From an uncultured Pelagibacteraceae bacterium (GTDB lineage Bacteria > Pseudomonadota > Alphaproteobacteria > Pelagibacterales > Pelagibacteraceae): a stretch of 64,000 bases of DNA. The notes under the pieces are model-generated. The model was not told the DNA's origin and made no database searches. It worked only from the letters and a program-made list of their open reading frames with translations. Below, one piece after another: positions 8,946 through 18,426 of the stretch (within the stretch, counting starts at the first letter, position 1; each line of letters starts with the position of its first letter). Location: the NCBI GenBank assembly GCA_902543245.1, contig CACBXQ010000002.1, positions 83,718 to 147,717 on the forward strand, written 5' to 3'. The translations under genes were made by a program, and so were the position numbers.

Positions 8946-9881
8946 ATGAAATTTTTGAAGCCAAAATTCTGGGATAAAAATAAACCAAATTTTATATCTT
9001 ACTTACTTTTACCAATATCTTTTATCTTTTTAATTTTGAGTAAAATTAAAATACATAAAAAAAAGAAAATTCAAAATATCAAAACTATTTGTGTTGGGAA
9101 CATTTATGTTGGTGGAACAGGAAAGACAACTTTGTGTATAAAAATAAATGAAATTATAAATTCTATGGGATTATCGTCTTGCTTTATTAAAAAAAAGTAT
9201 GCAGACCAAAAAGATGAGCAAGAAATATTAAACAATAATGGTAAACTTTACTGTGAGAATAATAGAATTTCAGCTTTAAAAAAAATCAATAGTGAAAAAA
9301 TTAGTGTTGCAATATTTGATGATGGTCTTCAAGATCAAAAAATCGAGTATGACTTATCAATAGTATGTTTTAATAAAAGTATAGGTCCAGGAAATGGTTT
9401 TTTAATTCCATCAGGACCTTTGAGAGAAAATATAAAAAGTTTAAAAAAATATGATGTTGTATTCTTAAATGGAAATGATGAATCTAAATCTGAATTTGAG
9501 GATTTTCTCAAAAAGAAATTTACTCATTTAAAAGTTTTTAAGTCAAAATATAAAATTAAAAATAATGAGGAATTTGACAAAAAAGAAAAATATTTAGTAT
9601 TTGCTGGTATTGGAAATTTTGAGAACTTAATTGAAATGTTAAAAATGAATAATTTTTCAATAATAAAATCTTTGAAATATCCAGATCATTACAATTATAA
9701 GCAATCTGATATAAACAAAATAAAAAATATTGCTAAAGATCATGATGCAAAAATTATCACTACAGAGAAAGATTTTCTGAGATTAAGTGATGAAAATCAA
9801 AAAAATATTAGCAAGATAGATGTAGAACTTGATATTTTAAATAGAGATGATTTTACTGATTTTTTAAATAAAAAAATATGA
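8946..9881 (+). CDS. lpxK: Tetraacyldisaccharide 4'-kinase LpxK
   Basis: Phosphorylates the 4' position of the tetraacyldisaccharide lipid A precursor. Residues 18-33 form the membrane anchor. Walker A is VGGTGKTT at 55-62, and the catalytic loop is DDGLQD at 125-130, where most homologues have DDG(F/L)QH. SIGPGNGFLIPSGPLRE and the distal PDHYNYKQSDI histidine are present. The segment after the P-loop, which normally reads SRGYG with a long acidic stretch, is shortened to KKKYADQKDEQEIL. The gene begins on the base after the waaA stop, and its end overlaps lpxL by 4 nt. Confidence 0.92.
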   Translation: MKFLKPKFWDKNKPNFISYLLLPISFIFLILSKIKIHKKKKIQNIKTICVGNIYVGGTGKTTLCIKINEIINSMGLSSCFIKKKYADQKDEQEILNNNGKLYCENNRISALKKINSEKISVAIFDDGLQDQKIEYDLSIVCFNKSIGPGNGFLIPSGPLRENIKSLKKYDVVFLNGNDESKSEFEDFLKKKFTHLKVFKSKYKIKNNEEFDKKEKYLVFAGIGNFENLIEMLKMNNFSIIKSLKYPDHYNYKQSDINKIKNIAKDHDAKIITTEKDFLRLSDENQKNISKIDVELDILNRDDFTDFLNKKI

Positions 9882-10735
9882 AGTTAATTAATTATTTATT
9901 GCAATTTTTATTTTTCTTGCCCCTTTTCATGATTTTTAGGTTAATTGGTTATAAAAATTCATCTAATTTAGGTGCCAAGATAACATCATTTTTAGGTCCA
10001 ATGTTTAGGAAAAAAACACTTATTTTAAAAAATTTAAATAGAGCATTCCCGAATGAAGAAATTGATAATGAAAAAAAAATAAAAAAGATATGGGAAAATT
10101 ATGGAAGAATATTATCTGACTATATTTATTTAAAAGAGTTTAGAAACGGGACAAAAAATAATTATATCAATGTTGAGGGAAGAGAAATTTTAAATAGTAT
10201 AAAAAATAAAAAATCACCAGTAGTTTTTGTATCTGGTCATTTTAATAATTTCGAGTTGATGGCTATGGAAATTGAAAAAAATGATATAAAAGTTGCAGCA
10301 ATTTATAGACCTTTAAATAACTTATTTTTAAATCCAATGATGGAAAATATTAGGAAAAAGTATGTTTGTAAAAGACAGATAAAAAAAGGAATAAGCGGAA
10401 CAAGAGAAATTTTAAAACTATTTAAGAATGGAGTATCTATAGCTCTAATGATAGATCAAAGAGTTAGTGAAGGAAAAAAAATTAAGTTTTTTAACCATGA
10501 AGCTTATACAACGACTATTCCTGCTCAACTAATTAAAAAATTTGGATGTGATGTTATTCCAGTGCATATTGAGAGAAATAGAAGATATCATTTCAATATT
10601 AAATTTTTTGAACCAATCTCATTTGATAAGAATAAAAATATTATGCAAGTAACACTAGAATTGAATAAAATTTTAGAAAAGATGATTCTAAAAAATCCAG
10701 ACCAATGGATCTGGACTCATAACAGATGGAAATAA
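9878..10735 (+). CDS. lpxL: Lipid A late acyltransferase (LpxL/HtrB family)
   Basis: Inner-membrane acyltransferase of 285 aa that adds a secondary acyl chain to Kdo-lipid A. An N-terminal anchor covers about residues 5-23. The catalytic HX4E motif lies in SGHFNNFELMA (the usual LpxL form is HX4D/E), followed by YRPLNN and the MIDQR block. The C-terminus DQWIWTHNRWK is a hallmark of this family. The 4-nt ATGA overlap with lpxK suggests coupling. Which acyl-ACP it uses cannot be read from the sequence. Confidence 0.93.
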   Translation: MKLINYLLQFLFFLPLFMIFRLIGYKNSSNLGAKITSFLGPMFRKKTLILKNLNRAFPNEEIDNEKKIKKIWENYGRILSDYIYLKEFRNGTKNNYINVEGREILNSIKNKKSPVVFVSGHFNNFELMAMEIEKNDIKVAAIYRPLNNLFLNPMMENIRKKYVCKRQIKKGISGTREILKLFKNGVSIALMIDQRVSEGKKIKFFNHEAYTTTIPAQLIKKFGCDVIPVHIERNRRYHFNIKFFEPISFDKNKNIMQVTLELNKILEKMILKNPDQWIWTHNRWK

Positions 10736-10738
10736 ATT

Positions 10739-10936
10739 TTATTTTTTATTAATTTGCTCGTTTCTTTCAAAAGCTTCTTTGTAAGAAAAATAAGGCTCTT
10801 GCAGATCTACATTCCAGTAAGTAAGTTTGTTTAAATCAATCTCTTTACCTGAGACAGCACATAGCACATATTCACCGTTCTCAATCACTTTAAAGTGATT
10901 AGGTAAATATTTTAATTTTGCTAATTTTTTTTTCAT
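10739..10936 (-). CDS. DUF2093 domain protein
   Basis: Small cytosolic protein of 65 aa. The core KLKYLPNHFKVIENGEYVLC followed by AVSGKEIDLNKLTYWNV and a C-terminal EPYFSYKEAFE matches the alphaproteobacterial DUF2093 family, whose function is unknown. It is convergent with lpxL with a 3-bp gap and divergent from purD with 24 bp. In other Alphaproteobacteria a DUF2093 gene is also found near lipid A genes (my recollection, not checked). Confidence 0.8.
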   Translation of the reverse strand: MKKKLAKLKYLPNHFKVIENGEYVLCAVSGKEIDLNKLTYWNVDLQEPYFSYKEAFERNEQINKK

Positions 10937-10960
10937 TTTTGATATATAAAATATTTATAT

Positions 10961-12226
10961 ATGAATATTGTAATTTTAGGAAGCGGTGGTAGAGAGCATG
11001 CTTTATGCAAAAAAATACATTTATCGAAAAAAGTTAAAAAAATTTACTCAATTCCAGGTAATGCAGGAACTTCGGATATTTCTGAAAATATAAATTTACC
11101 TTTAAATGACTTCAGCAAAATTGAAAAATTCATTAAAGATAAAAATATTGATTTAATAGTTGTCGGACCTGAACAGCCTTTAGTTGATGGGATAGTAGAT
11201 TATTTTGAAAATAAGAATATAAATATATTTGGTCCAAATAAAATAGCATCTCAACTGGAAGGTTCAAAAATTTTTACAAAAAAATTATGTGAAAAATATA
11301 ATATTCCATCAGCAAATTTTGGAATATTTGAGAGTGCAGAAAAAGCTTTAAATTTTTTATCTAAAGCCAATTTTCCATTAGTCGTTAAGGCAGATGGTTT
11401 AGCTGCTGGAAAAGGAGTTTATATTTGCAAGGATTTAGAGGCAGCTAAATTGGGAATTTCTGAAATATTTAATGGGAAATTTGGTAAAGCAAATAATGTT
11501 CTTGTTGAAGAATTTCTAGAGGGTGAAGAAATGAGTTATTTCGTGATAAGTGATGGAAAAACATATAAAAAATTTGAAACTGCCCAAGATCACAAAAGAG
11601 TTGGTGAGGGTGATCAAGGAAAAAATACTGGTGGCATGGGAGCTTATTCTCCATCAGCCCTTATAAATGAAGAATTAGATAAAAAAATTATTAACAAAAT
11701 AATTGAACCTACCTTAAAAGGATTAAAAGATATTGGTACAGATTTTAAAGGCTTTTTATATGCGGGCCTAATGATTGTTAAAAATGAACCATACCTGATT
11801 GAATACAATGTAAGAATGGGAGACCCAGAATGTCAAACTATTCTACCTAGACTAAAAAATGATATGCTGGATTTACTATTATCATGTTGTAAGAAAGATC
11901 TTTCAAAAATTGAATTGAATTGGCATGAAGATAAAAGTTTATGTGTTGTTTTATGTTCTAAAGGCTACCCAGAAAATTATGATAATAATATAGAGATAAC
12001 TGGGTTAGATAAGATCAAAGTGAGTGGGAAAAAAAATATTTATCATGCCGGTACATTAAAAAATAATAATATTACTTATTCTAATGGCGGAAGAGTTTTA
12101 AATTTCTCAGTTTTATCTGATGACTTAAAGGATGCCAGAACAAAAGCGATTAAAATGATTCAGGAATTAGATTGGAATAACGGTTATTATCGAAAAGATA
12201 TCGGCTTTAAAGCAATAAAAGATTAA
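10961..12226 (+). CDS. purD: Phosphoribosylamine-glycine ligase PurD
   Basis: ATP-grasp enzyme of 421 aa for the second step of purine synthesis, joining phosphoribosylamine and glycine. The N-terminal NILGSGGREHALC motif, the PGNAGT and VGPEQPLVDGI loops, the ATP-grasp core VVKADGLAAGKGVYI, the QDHKRVGEGDQGKNTGGMG segment and YNVRMGDPECQ are all canonical. Length is normal. rsmD begins on the next base, so the two are co-transcribed. Confidence 0.97.
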   Translation: MNIVILGSGGREHALCKKIHLSKKVKKIYSIPGNAGTSDISENINLPLNDFSKIEKFIKDKNIDLIVVGPEQPLVDGIVDYFENKNINIFGPNKIASQLEGSKIFTKKLCEKYNIPSANFGIFESAEKALNFLSKANFPLVVKADGLAAGKGVYICKDLEAAKLGISEIFNGKFGKANNVLVEEFLEGEEMSYFVISDGKTYKKFETAQDHKRVGEGDQGKNTGGMGAYSPSALINEELDKKIINKIIEPTLKGLKDIGTDFKGFLYAGLMIVKNEPYLIEYNVRMGDPECQTILPRLKNDMLDLLLSCCKKDLSKIELNWHEDKSLCVVLCSKGYPENYDNNIEITGLDKIKVSGKKNIYHAGTLKNNNITYSNGGRVLNFSVLSDDLKDARTKAIKMIQELDWNNGYYRKDIGFKAIKD

Positions 12227-12787
12227 ATGAGAATAATTTCAGGTAATTTTAAAGGTAGGAAATTAATTGAACCTGTTGATAAAAAAACACGCCCATTAAA
12301 AGATCTTACAAAAGAATCCATATTCAATATTTTGGAACACTCAAATCTAGTCAAAACTAAAATAAATAATTCTAAGGTTTTAGATTTATTTGCTGGTACA
12401 GGATCGTTTGGATTAGAATGCATATCAAGAGGATCAAGCAATGTAACTTTTGTAGAAAATTACCCTGATGCTTCAGATGTACTAAAAAAAAATATAGAAA
12501 AGTTTAATTGTGAGGACAAGTCAATTGTTATTAATGAAGATATTACAAATGATGATATTGAAACAAGGTTAATTGATAAAAAATTTGATATAATATTTCT
12601 AGATCCACCATATAAAACTGAAAATTTTATTAATTTATTAAATAAAATTATCGATATTAAACTTTTAAATAAAAATGGAATTATAATTATTCATAGATCA
12701 AAAAAAATAGTAGAAATCTTGCCTAAAAACTTTCAGATAATTCAAATAAAAACGTATGGGATTTCTAAAATAATATTTGGTTATTAG
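12227..12787 (+). CDS. rsmD: 16S rRNA (guanine-966-N2)-methyltransferase RsmD
   Basis: Rossmann-fold methyltransferase of 186 aa that modifies G966 of 16S rRNA. MRIISGNFKGRKL at the N-terminus, KVLDLFAGTGSFGLECISRG (SAM-binding motif I) and the catalytic LDPPY are the family hallmarks. Its start abuts the purD stop with no spacer. Its TAG interlocks with the TAA of the convergent pgi gene (4-nt overlap). Confidence 0.95.
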   Translation: MRIISGNFKGRKLIEPVDKKTRPLKDLTKESIFNILEHSNLVKTKINNSKVLDLFAGTGSFGLECISRGSSNVTFVENYPDASDVLKKNIEKFNCEDKSIVINEDITNDDIETRLIDKKFDIIFLDPPYKTENFINLLNKIIDIKLLNKNGIIIIHRSKKIVEILPKNFQIIQIKTYGISKIIFGY

Positions 12788-13941
12788 CCTCGAATAATTA
12801 TTTTTTTAGTTTCTTTTTTTATCAATTCTACAGATGGCTGATCAAATGGATTAACTTTTAATGCTCTGCCTAATAAAATAGTTTCAAGCATGAAGAAAGT
12901 AAAAATTTCACCTATAGATTGCTCATTTTTATTAACCATTTCAATGGTTCTAAAAGGAATTTTCTTTTTAGCAAATATATTTTCTGTAGCAATTCTTTGA
13001 GCTTCTTTTATTTGTGATAAATTTTTATTTTTAATAAATGAAAAACTATTCAATAAAAGATTAGTTTTTATATTTTGGCTTTTTTTATCTTTAACGCTAT
13101 AAAAAGTATAAAAATTATTTTTTGGACCATCAAGAAAGTACTGCATTAGTGAATGATTATCCTTCGGCATTGTAGAAATTAACGGAATAATACCTTTTGA
13201 TTTTTTTCCTAAACTTTCAGACACTAGTTGTTGATACCACTCAAATAATTTATTTGAACTTTCGTCATAATTTAAAATAACTGACAAATTTTTTTTTCTT
13301 TTTACAAAAAGTAAAATAGCACTTACATTTTGTATAATATTACGCATATATTTTTTATTATTAATCAAATGGTTTAATCTTTTAAATTTTTTAATATCAA
13401 GTCCCATTAATTCTGCAGGTACCATCCCTACTTCTGAAAGAACTGAATATCGCCCTCCTATGTAATTTCTGTGTTCAATAATTTCTGACTTAAGTTTATA
13501 AGCTAGCTTCATTAAATAGTTTTGACTATCCTCAGTAATGAAAAGATTTTTAGAGTTTTTTCCTAAAATTACATTTGAGTTCGAAATAGTTTCTAAAGTA
13601 TTACCAGATTTAGAAATTATAATATTTAAATTATTTTTACTTGTTTTTTTAATATTAGAATTTAAATTATTTATAAATGTAAATTTTTTACCTATCTTAT
13701 AGTTTAAAAAATTATAAATTGCTTCAGCCCCTAGAATTGAACCACCCATTCCTATTAATGTAAAATTTTTGTACTTCTTATATTTTTTTATTTTTTTTAA
13801 ATTAAAACTATATTTATAATTTTCAGAAAAACTTTGTAATAGCTTATCATCTTTCTTTAAAAGAAAATTTTTAAAGATTTTTTTAATTTTAATATTAGAT
13901 TTAGTTTTGAAATTCTTAATTTTAATATTTTTAGTCAACAT
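12784..13941 (-). CDS. pgi: Glucose-6-phosphate isomerase, short form
   Basis: SIS-fold isomerase interconverting glucose 6-phosphate and fructose 6-phosphate. TLIGMGGSILGAEAIYNF, the phosphate-binding ISKSGNTLET loop, YIGGRYSVLSEVGMVPAELMG and the C-terminal NPFDQPSVELIK are all recognisable. At 385 aa it is clearly shorter than the 445-550 aa seen in most homologues; the N-terminal region is reduced. It is the last gene of the ileS-lspA-bamF run, overlapping bamF by one base. The low-complexity Lys/Asn-rich N-terminus is drift towards AT. Confidence 0.88.
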   Translation of the reverse strand: MLTKNIKIKNFKTKSNIKIKKIFKNFLLKKDDKLLQSFSENYKYSFNLKKIKKYKKYKNFTLIGMGGSILGAEAIYNFLNYKIGKKFTFINNLNSNIKKTSKNNLNIIISKSGNTLETISNSNVILGKNSKNLFITEDSQNYLMKLAYKLKSEIIEHRNYIGGRYSVLSEVGMVPAELMGLDIKKFKRLNHLINNKKYMRNIIQNVSAILLFVKRKKNLSVILNYDESSNKLFEWYQQLVSESLGKKSKGIIPLISTMPKDNHSLMQYFLDGPKNNFYTFYSVKDKKSQNIKTNLLLNSFSFIKNKNLSQIKEAQRIATENIFAKKKIPFRTIEMVNKNEQSIGEIFTFFMLETILLGRALKVNPFDQPSVELIKKETKKIIIRG

Positions 13942-14249
13942 TAATTATTCTTTATTTTTTTTAATATAGAATTTTCTAATGTTTCATTTTCTGAATTTAT
14001 TTCAGAAGTTGTTGTTGATTTTATTCCAAGTAACGAAATCACCTTTTCAGAATCGTCCATAGATTTAGTTTCTTCAGATGAAGGCACTGGCAGATCATTA
14101 TAGTCAGGAGGCATCACAAGTGCGTTTTTTTTCTGAATTAAAAACTCCTCACCTGTAGCTCCTTTTTTTGGAGCGAACCCTGATAAACTTGAACAAGAAG
14201 CAAGTATCATTAGTAGAAAAAATAATTTTAATAATTTTAAAAATTTCAT
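13941..14249 (-). CDS. bamF: DUF3035 lipoprotein, BamF-type outer-membrane assembly factor
   Basis: Lipoprotein of 102 aa with signal MKFLKLLKLFFLLMILASC, where the lipobox is LASC. The segment KKNALVMPPDYNDLPVPSSE matches the DUF3035 pattern of a short basic linker leading to LVMPPDF. In Caulobacter the DUF3035 lipoprotein BamF is a subunit of the BAM complex. I choose the ATG at 14249: it yields a clean signal peptide and avoids overlapping lspA, unlike the upstream ATG at 14297. Its place directly after lspA, whose product processes lipoproteins, is conserved in Alphaproteobacteria as I recall it. Confidence 0.75.
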   Translation of the reverse strand: MKFLKLLKLFFLLMILASCSSLSGFAPKKGATGEEFLIQKKNALVMPPDYNDLPVPSSEETKSMDDSEKVISLLGIKSTTTSEINSENETLENSILKKIKNN

Positions 14250-14259
14250 AATTTTTAAT

Positions 14260-14751
14260 TTATTGCTTTTTCTCTTTATTGAAAAGAAATTCAGCAAATA
14301 TAAGGCATATTAAACCTAAAGTAATAAATATATCTGAAACATTAAATACAAACCAATGAAAATCACCTAAATGAATATCTATAAAATCAGGAACTGCCCT
14401 ATAAAATATTCTATCGAATAAATTGCCTGCAGATCCGCCAAGTACCAATGTCCAAAATACAGCTAAAGTTAAATTGCTTCTTAAAATAATTATTAAAATT
14501 ACAATATTTATTAGAAGAATAAAAATTGTCATGAATGTGTAAAAATTACTGTCGTCAAAAGAAAACAATCCAAACCCAACACCAGTGTTCCAAACTAAAT
14601 AGAAATTGATAAATTGATTAATATAAATATCAACTATTCCGTCATTTTCTAAGATTTTCAAAATTTGTAATTTAGAAATCCTATCTAAAAAAAATATTAC
14701 TAAAAAAACAAATAATAAAATTAAATATTTATAGGTTTTTTTAATACTCAT
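14260..14751 (-). CDS. lspA: Lipoprotein signal peptidase II
   Basis: Four-helix inner-membrane aspartyl protease of 163 aa that cleaves prolipoprotein signal peptides before the lipidated cysteine. The conserved NTGVGFGLF motif, GGSAGNLFDR (first catalytic Asp) and WFVFNVSDIFIT (second catalytic Asp; the family usually has FNxAD) are present. It overlaps ileS by one base, the common ileS-lspA arrangement. Confidence 0.96.
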   Translation of the reverse strand: MSIKKTYKYLILLFVFLVIFFLDRISKLQILKILENDGIVDIYINQFINFYLVWNTGVGFGLFSFDDSNFYTFMTIFILLINIVILIIILRSNLTLAVFWTLVLGGSAGNLFDRIFYRAVPDFIDIHLGDFHWFVFNVSDIFITLGLICLIFAEFLFNKEKKQ

Positions 14752-17486
14752 TAAGATTTATTTACAGCACAGTTTTTTCTTGAACAACTTTCTTTAGTAA
14801 TTTTCCAACACGATGGACATTTATTTCCTTCAGCTTTAGTGGTCTGAACTTTAATATCCTCTATATCTCTAAACTTAATTTCTGCACCAGATGTAATACA
14901 TATTTCAGAAAAATCAGTACCCTTAACTATATTAGTGAAATTTTTATTTAAATTAATTTTAAGATTAGCTTCAAGACTAGATCCTATTTCTTTTGATGAT
15001 CTTTTTTCCTCTATACTAATATTGCAAGCATTTCTTATTGTAATTAATTTTTCCCATTTTTTTTCTAGATTATTATTAGACCAACCTGAAGGTATATCTG
15101 GAAATTGCTCCAAATGAATGCTTTTAGAATTATTTTTACTTACAAGAGTGTAAATTTCTTCTGTTGTAAACGAAAGAATTGGCGCAAACCATTTTAACAG
15201 GATTTCTAAAAGAATATTTAAAAATAAAATTGTAAATTTTCTTTTATCACTATCAATAGGATCACAATATAAAGTATCTTTTCTTATATCAAAATAAAAT
15301 GCTGACAAGTCTACAGTACAAAAATTTAAAATTTCTTTGTAAAGATTATGAAAATTATACTTATCAAAATTATTTTTAAAAGAATTATTCAAATTAAAAA
15401 TTTTATTTAACATAAATTGTTCTAGCTCAGGCATTTTGCTTATTTCTAAATTAGCAAAATCAACCTTCTCATAATTATCGTTAAGATTTCCCAATATATA
15501 TCTAAATGTATTTCTGATCTTTCTGTAAGATTCTGCATGTTGGTCTAATATAGAATGATCTATTCTTAGGTCCTCAGCATAATCTGATGCAGCGACCCAT
15601 ATTCTTAAAATATCAGCACCATATTTTTTTAAGATATCTTCTGGTAAAATTACATTTCCCAAGGATTTTGACATTTTCAATCCCTTACCATCAACAACAA
15701 AACCATGAGATAAAATTGATTCAAAAGGTGCGCGTCCTCTAGTTCCACAAGATTCTAATAATGATGAATGAAACCATCCCCTATGCTGATCTGATCCCTC
15801 AAGATACATAGAAGCTGGCCATTTTAAATCATCTCTTTTCTCAAGAACAAATGAATGAGTTGATCCACTATCAAACCAAACCTCAACGATATCATTTGAT
15901 TTTTCATAATCTTCAGCCTTATAATTCTTTCCAAGGAATCTTTGTACATCATCACCAAACCAACAATCAGAACCTTCTTTTTCATAAATATTGGCAATAT
16001 TTTCAAAAACCTCTTCATCAATTAAAACTTCTTTAGTTTTTTTAGAAACAAAAATTGGTAAAGGCACACCCCAAACTCTTTGTCTAGAAACGCACCAATC
16101 GGGTCTAGTCTCTATCATCGACTTTATTCTCTCTCTCCCTTTTGATGGATAAAAGATTGTATTATCTAGAGCTTTTAAAGCAATTTTTCTCAGGTCATGA
16201 GATTCCATAGATATAAACCATTGTGGAGTAGCTCTATGAACTAGTGGAGCTTTTGAACGCCAAGAATGTGGATAAGAATGTACAAGTTCACCACTAGACA
16301 ATAAGTTTTTTTGCTCTTCTAACTTTTCTATAATTACTTTATTAGCTTTAAAAATATGTAAACCCTTAAACTCAGTAATATGATCAGTATATTTGCCATC
16401 ATCATCAACTGTCTCTACTGCTTTAATATTGTTTTTAAGACAAAGATTAAAATCATCTGGTCCATGACTAGGTGCACAATGAACAATTCCTGATCCTTGC
16501 TCTGTTGTAACAAAATTAGCTTCCAACATTGGGATTTCATAATCAAATCCTATTTTATTAAATGGATGTTGACAAATAGTGCCTTCGAGCTCATTTCCTA
16601 AAAAATTGAAATTTTTTTTAAATTTTTTAATTTTATTTTCCAATATTACTGTTTCTAGAAGTGCTTCAGCAACTATTATATTTCGATTTTTGAAGTCACC
16701 ATCATCTTCAATTTTTAGACTTAAATATTTTAATTCTGGATTGTATGCTAAAGCTTTGTTAGCTGGTATTGTCCACGGAGTTGTAGTCCAGATAATTACA
16801 TCAGAGGATATTAATTTTTCATTTTTCGACTTAATTACTTTGAAAGATGTATATATAGTATCTGATTTATGATCTTGATACTCAACTTCTGCATCTGCTA
16901 AAGCTGTCTTTTCAACTGTAGACCATAATACTGGCTTATAACCTTTGTATAAACTCCCCTGTTTAAGAAATTTTCCAAGTTCTCTGACTATTTGTGCTTC
17001 TGCAGGAAAACTCATTGTCGAGTAATAATTTTCCCAGTCTCCAATTACACCTAGCCTTTGAAATTGATCTTTATGAACATTAATCCATTTTTCAGCAAAA
17101 TCCCTACATTCTTTTCTAAATTCAATAATAGGTACGTCATTTTTATTTTTTTTATTTTTTTTATATTGTTCTTCAATTTTCCATTCAATTGGCAGTCCAT
17201 GACAATCCCATCCCGGAACATATACAGCATCACTTCCACTCATCTGGTGAAACTTAACAATAATATCTTTAAGAATTTTATTTAATGCTGTTCCCATATG
17301 AATATTTCCATTTGCATATGGTGGTCCATCATGAAGCACAAACTTTTCTTTACCTTTGTTAATTTTTCTTATTTGATTGTATAAATCCATATTCTTCCAA
17401 AAATCTATTATTGAAGGTTCTTTGGTTGGAAGATTAGCCTTCATAGAAAATTTAGTTTTAGGTAGATTTATATCCATTTTACTCAT
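14751..17486 (-). CDS. ileS: Isoleucyl-tRNA synthetase
   Basis: Class I aminoacyl-tRNA synthetase of 911 aa. The HIGH-type motif lies in GPPYANGNIHMGTAL near residue 55, and KMSKS is in GLKMSKSLGNV. The editing domain contains IIWTTTPWTIPANKALAY. Catalytic-core segments WCVSRQRVWGVPLPIF and YLEGSDQHRGWFHSSLL are canonical. The C-terminal zinc knuckle is CPSCW followed by CSRKNC. It lies between ribF (4-bp gap) and lspA, as in many Proteobacteria. Confidence 0.98.
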   Translation of the reverse strand: MSKMDINLPKTKFSMKANLPTKEPSIIDFWKNMDLYNQIRKINKGKEKFVLHDGPPYANGNIHMGTALNKILKDIIVKFHQMSGSDAVYVPGWDCHGLPIEWKIEEQYKKNKKNKNDVPIIEFRKECRDFAEKWINVHKDQFQRLGVIGDWENYYSTMSFPAEAQIVRELGKFLKQGSLYKGYKPVLWSTVEKTALADAEVEYQDHKSDTIYTSFKVIKSKNEKLISSDVIIWTTTPWTIPANKALAYNPELKYLSLKIEDDGDFKNRNIIVAEALLETVILENKIKKFKKNFNFLGNELEGTICQHPFNKIGFDYEIPMLEANFVTTEQGSGIVHCAPSHGPDDFNLCLKNNIKAVETVDDDGKYTDHITEFKGLHIFKANKVIIEKLEEQKNLLSSGELVHSYPHSWRSKAPLVHRATPQWFISMESHDLRKIALKALDNTIFYPSKGRERIKSMIETRPDWCVSRQRVWGVPLPIFVSKKTKEVLIDEEVFENIANIYEKEGSDCWFGDDVQRFLGKNYKAEDYEKSNDIVEVWFDSGSTHSFVLEKRDDLKWPASMYLEGSDQHRGWFHSSLLESCGTRGRAPFESILSHGFVVDGKGLKMSKSLGNVILPEDILKKYGADILRIWVAASDYAEDLRIDHSILDQHAESYRKIRNTFRYILGNLNDNYEKVDFANLEISKMPELEQFMLNKIFNLNNSFKNNFDKYNFHNLYKEILNFCTVDLSAFYFDIRKDTLYCDPIDSDKRKFTILFLNILLEILLKWFAPILSFTTEEIYTLVSKNNSKSIHLEQFPDIPSGWSNNNLEKKWEKLITIRNACNISIEEKRSSKEIGSSLEANLKINLNKNFTNIVKGTDFSEICITSGAEIKFRDIEDIKVQTTKAEGNKCPSCWKITKESCSRKNCAVNKS

Positions 17487-17490
17487 GTAA

Positions 17491-18426
17491 TTAATTTAGT
17501 TTATTTTTAGCTATTTTTAAGTCAGAACTAATTTGCTTTTTTAATTGGTTTACACTTTTAAATTTTTTTTCTTTTCTTATAAAATAAACAAAATCAATGA
17601 TTAATTCTTTATTATATAAATTTCCAGAAAAATTGAAAATATGAACTTCTAAAAGTATTTTTTTTTGGTCAAATGTAGGTCTAATACCTAAATTAGCTAT
17701 ACCTTTAAGTATTCTATTGCTGTTTAATCTTTTGATTTTCACAGCATAGACACCTCGTTTTGCAATTACATATGGTTCAATATTCATATTGCATGTTGGA
17801 AAGCCCATTTTCTTTCCAATCTGTCTTCCTTTTTTTACTACTGAAACAATTTGCCATTCTCGTGATAAATATTTATTAGCAAGAGTAAGTTTTCCTTGTC
17901 GTAATAAATTCCTAATTAAACTTGAGGAAATTATTCTCTTTTTAATTTTTAATGGTTTCGGCTCGATAACTTTATAATTAAAATTTTTTTGATAATTTTT
18001 TAGTAATTTTACATTTCCTTTTCTTTTATTTCCAAAACGAAAATTATTACTAACAAATAAAAAACTAATTTTTAGTTTTTTACTCAGTATCTTGCTAATA
18101 AAGTTGTGAGCATTAGTTTTTGAAAATTTTAAATCGAATTTTTTATTAATAATAAAATCAACCCCTTGTTTAGATAAGAGTGAATTTTTTTGCTTTAAAC
18201 TTGCGATTCTAAAATCATTTTTTTGTTTTTTAAAAAACATCTTTGGCATTGGTTCAAAGGTTAAAACACCAATTTTTAACTTATATTTTTTTTTAAACAG
18301 CTTCGCCATCTTAAATAATTTTTGATGACCCAAATGTAAACCATCAAAATTACCAACTAACATAATAGAATTTTTATGACTCTTGTGTATATTAAAATTG
18401 TCATAAGTTTTAATTTTTTTTACCAT
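17491..18426 (-). CDS. ribF: Bifunctional riboflavin kinase/FAD synthetase
   Basis: Enzyme of 311 aa that makes FMN from riboflavin and then FAD. The N-terminal nucleotidyltransferase domain has MLVGNFDGLHLGHQKLF, and SSSLIRNLLRQGKLTLANKY closes it. The C-terminal kinase domain has GRQIGKKMGFPTCNM and the ANLGIRPTFD block. Length is typical. It overlaps the HAD-IIA gene upstream by 7 nt and leads into ileS. Confidence 0.96.
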   Translation of the reverse strand: MVKKIKTYDNFNIHKSHKNSIMLVGNFDGLHLGHQKLFKMAKLFKKKYKLKIGVLTFEPMPKMFFKKQKNDFRIASLKQKNSLLSKQGVDFIINKKFDLKFSKTNAHNFISKILSKKLKISFLFVSNNFRFGNKRKGNVKLLKNYQKNFNYKVIEPKPLKIKKRIISSSLIRNLLRQGKLTLANKYLSREWQIVSVVKKGRQIGKKMGFPTCNMNIEPYVIAKRGVYAVKIKRLNSNRILKGIANLGIRPTFDQKKILLEVHIFNFSGNLYNKELIIDFVYFIRKEKKFKSVNQLKKQISSDLKIAKNKLN

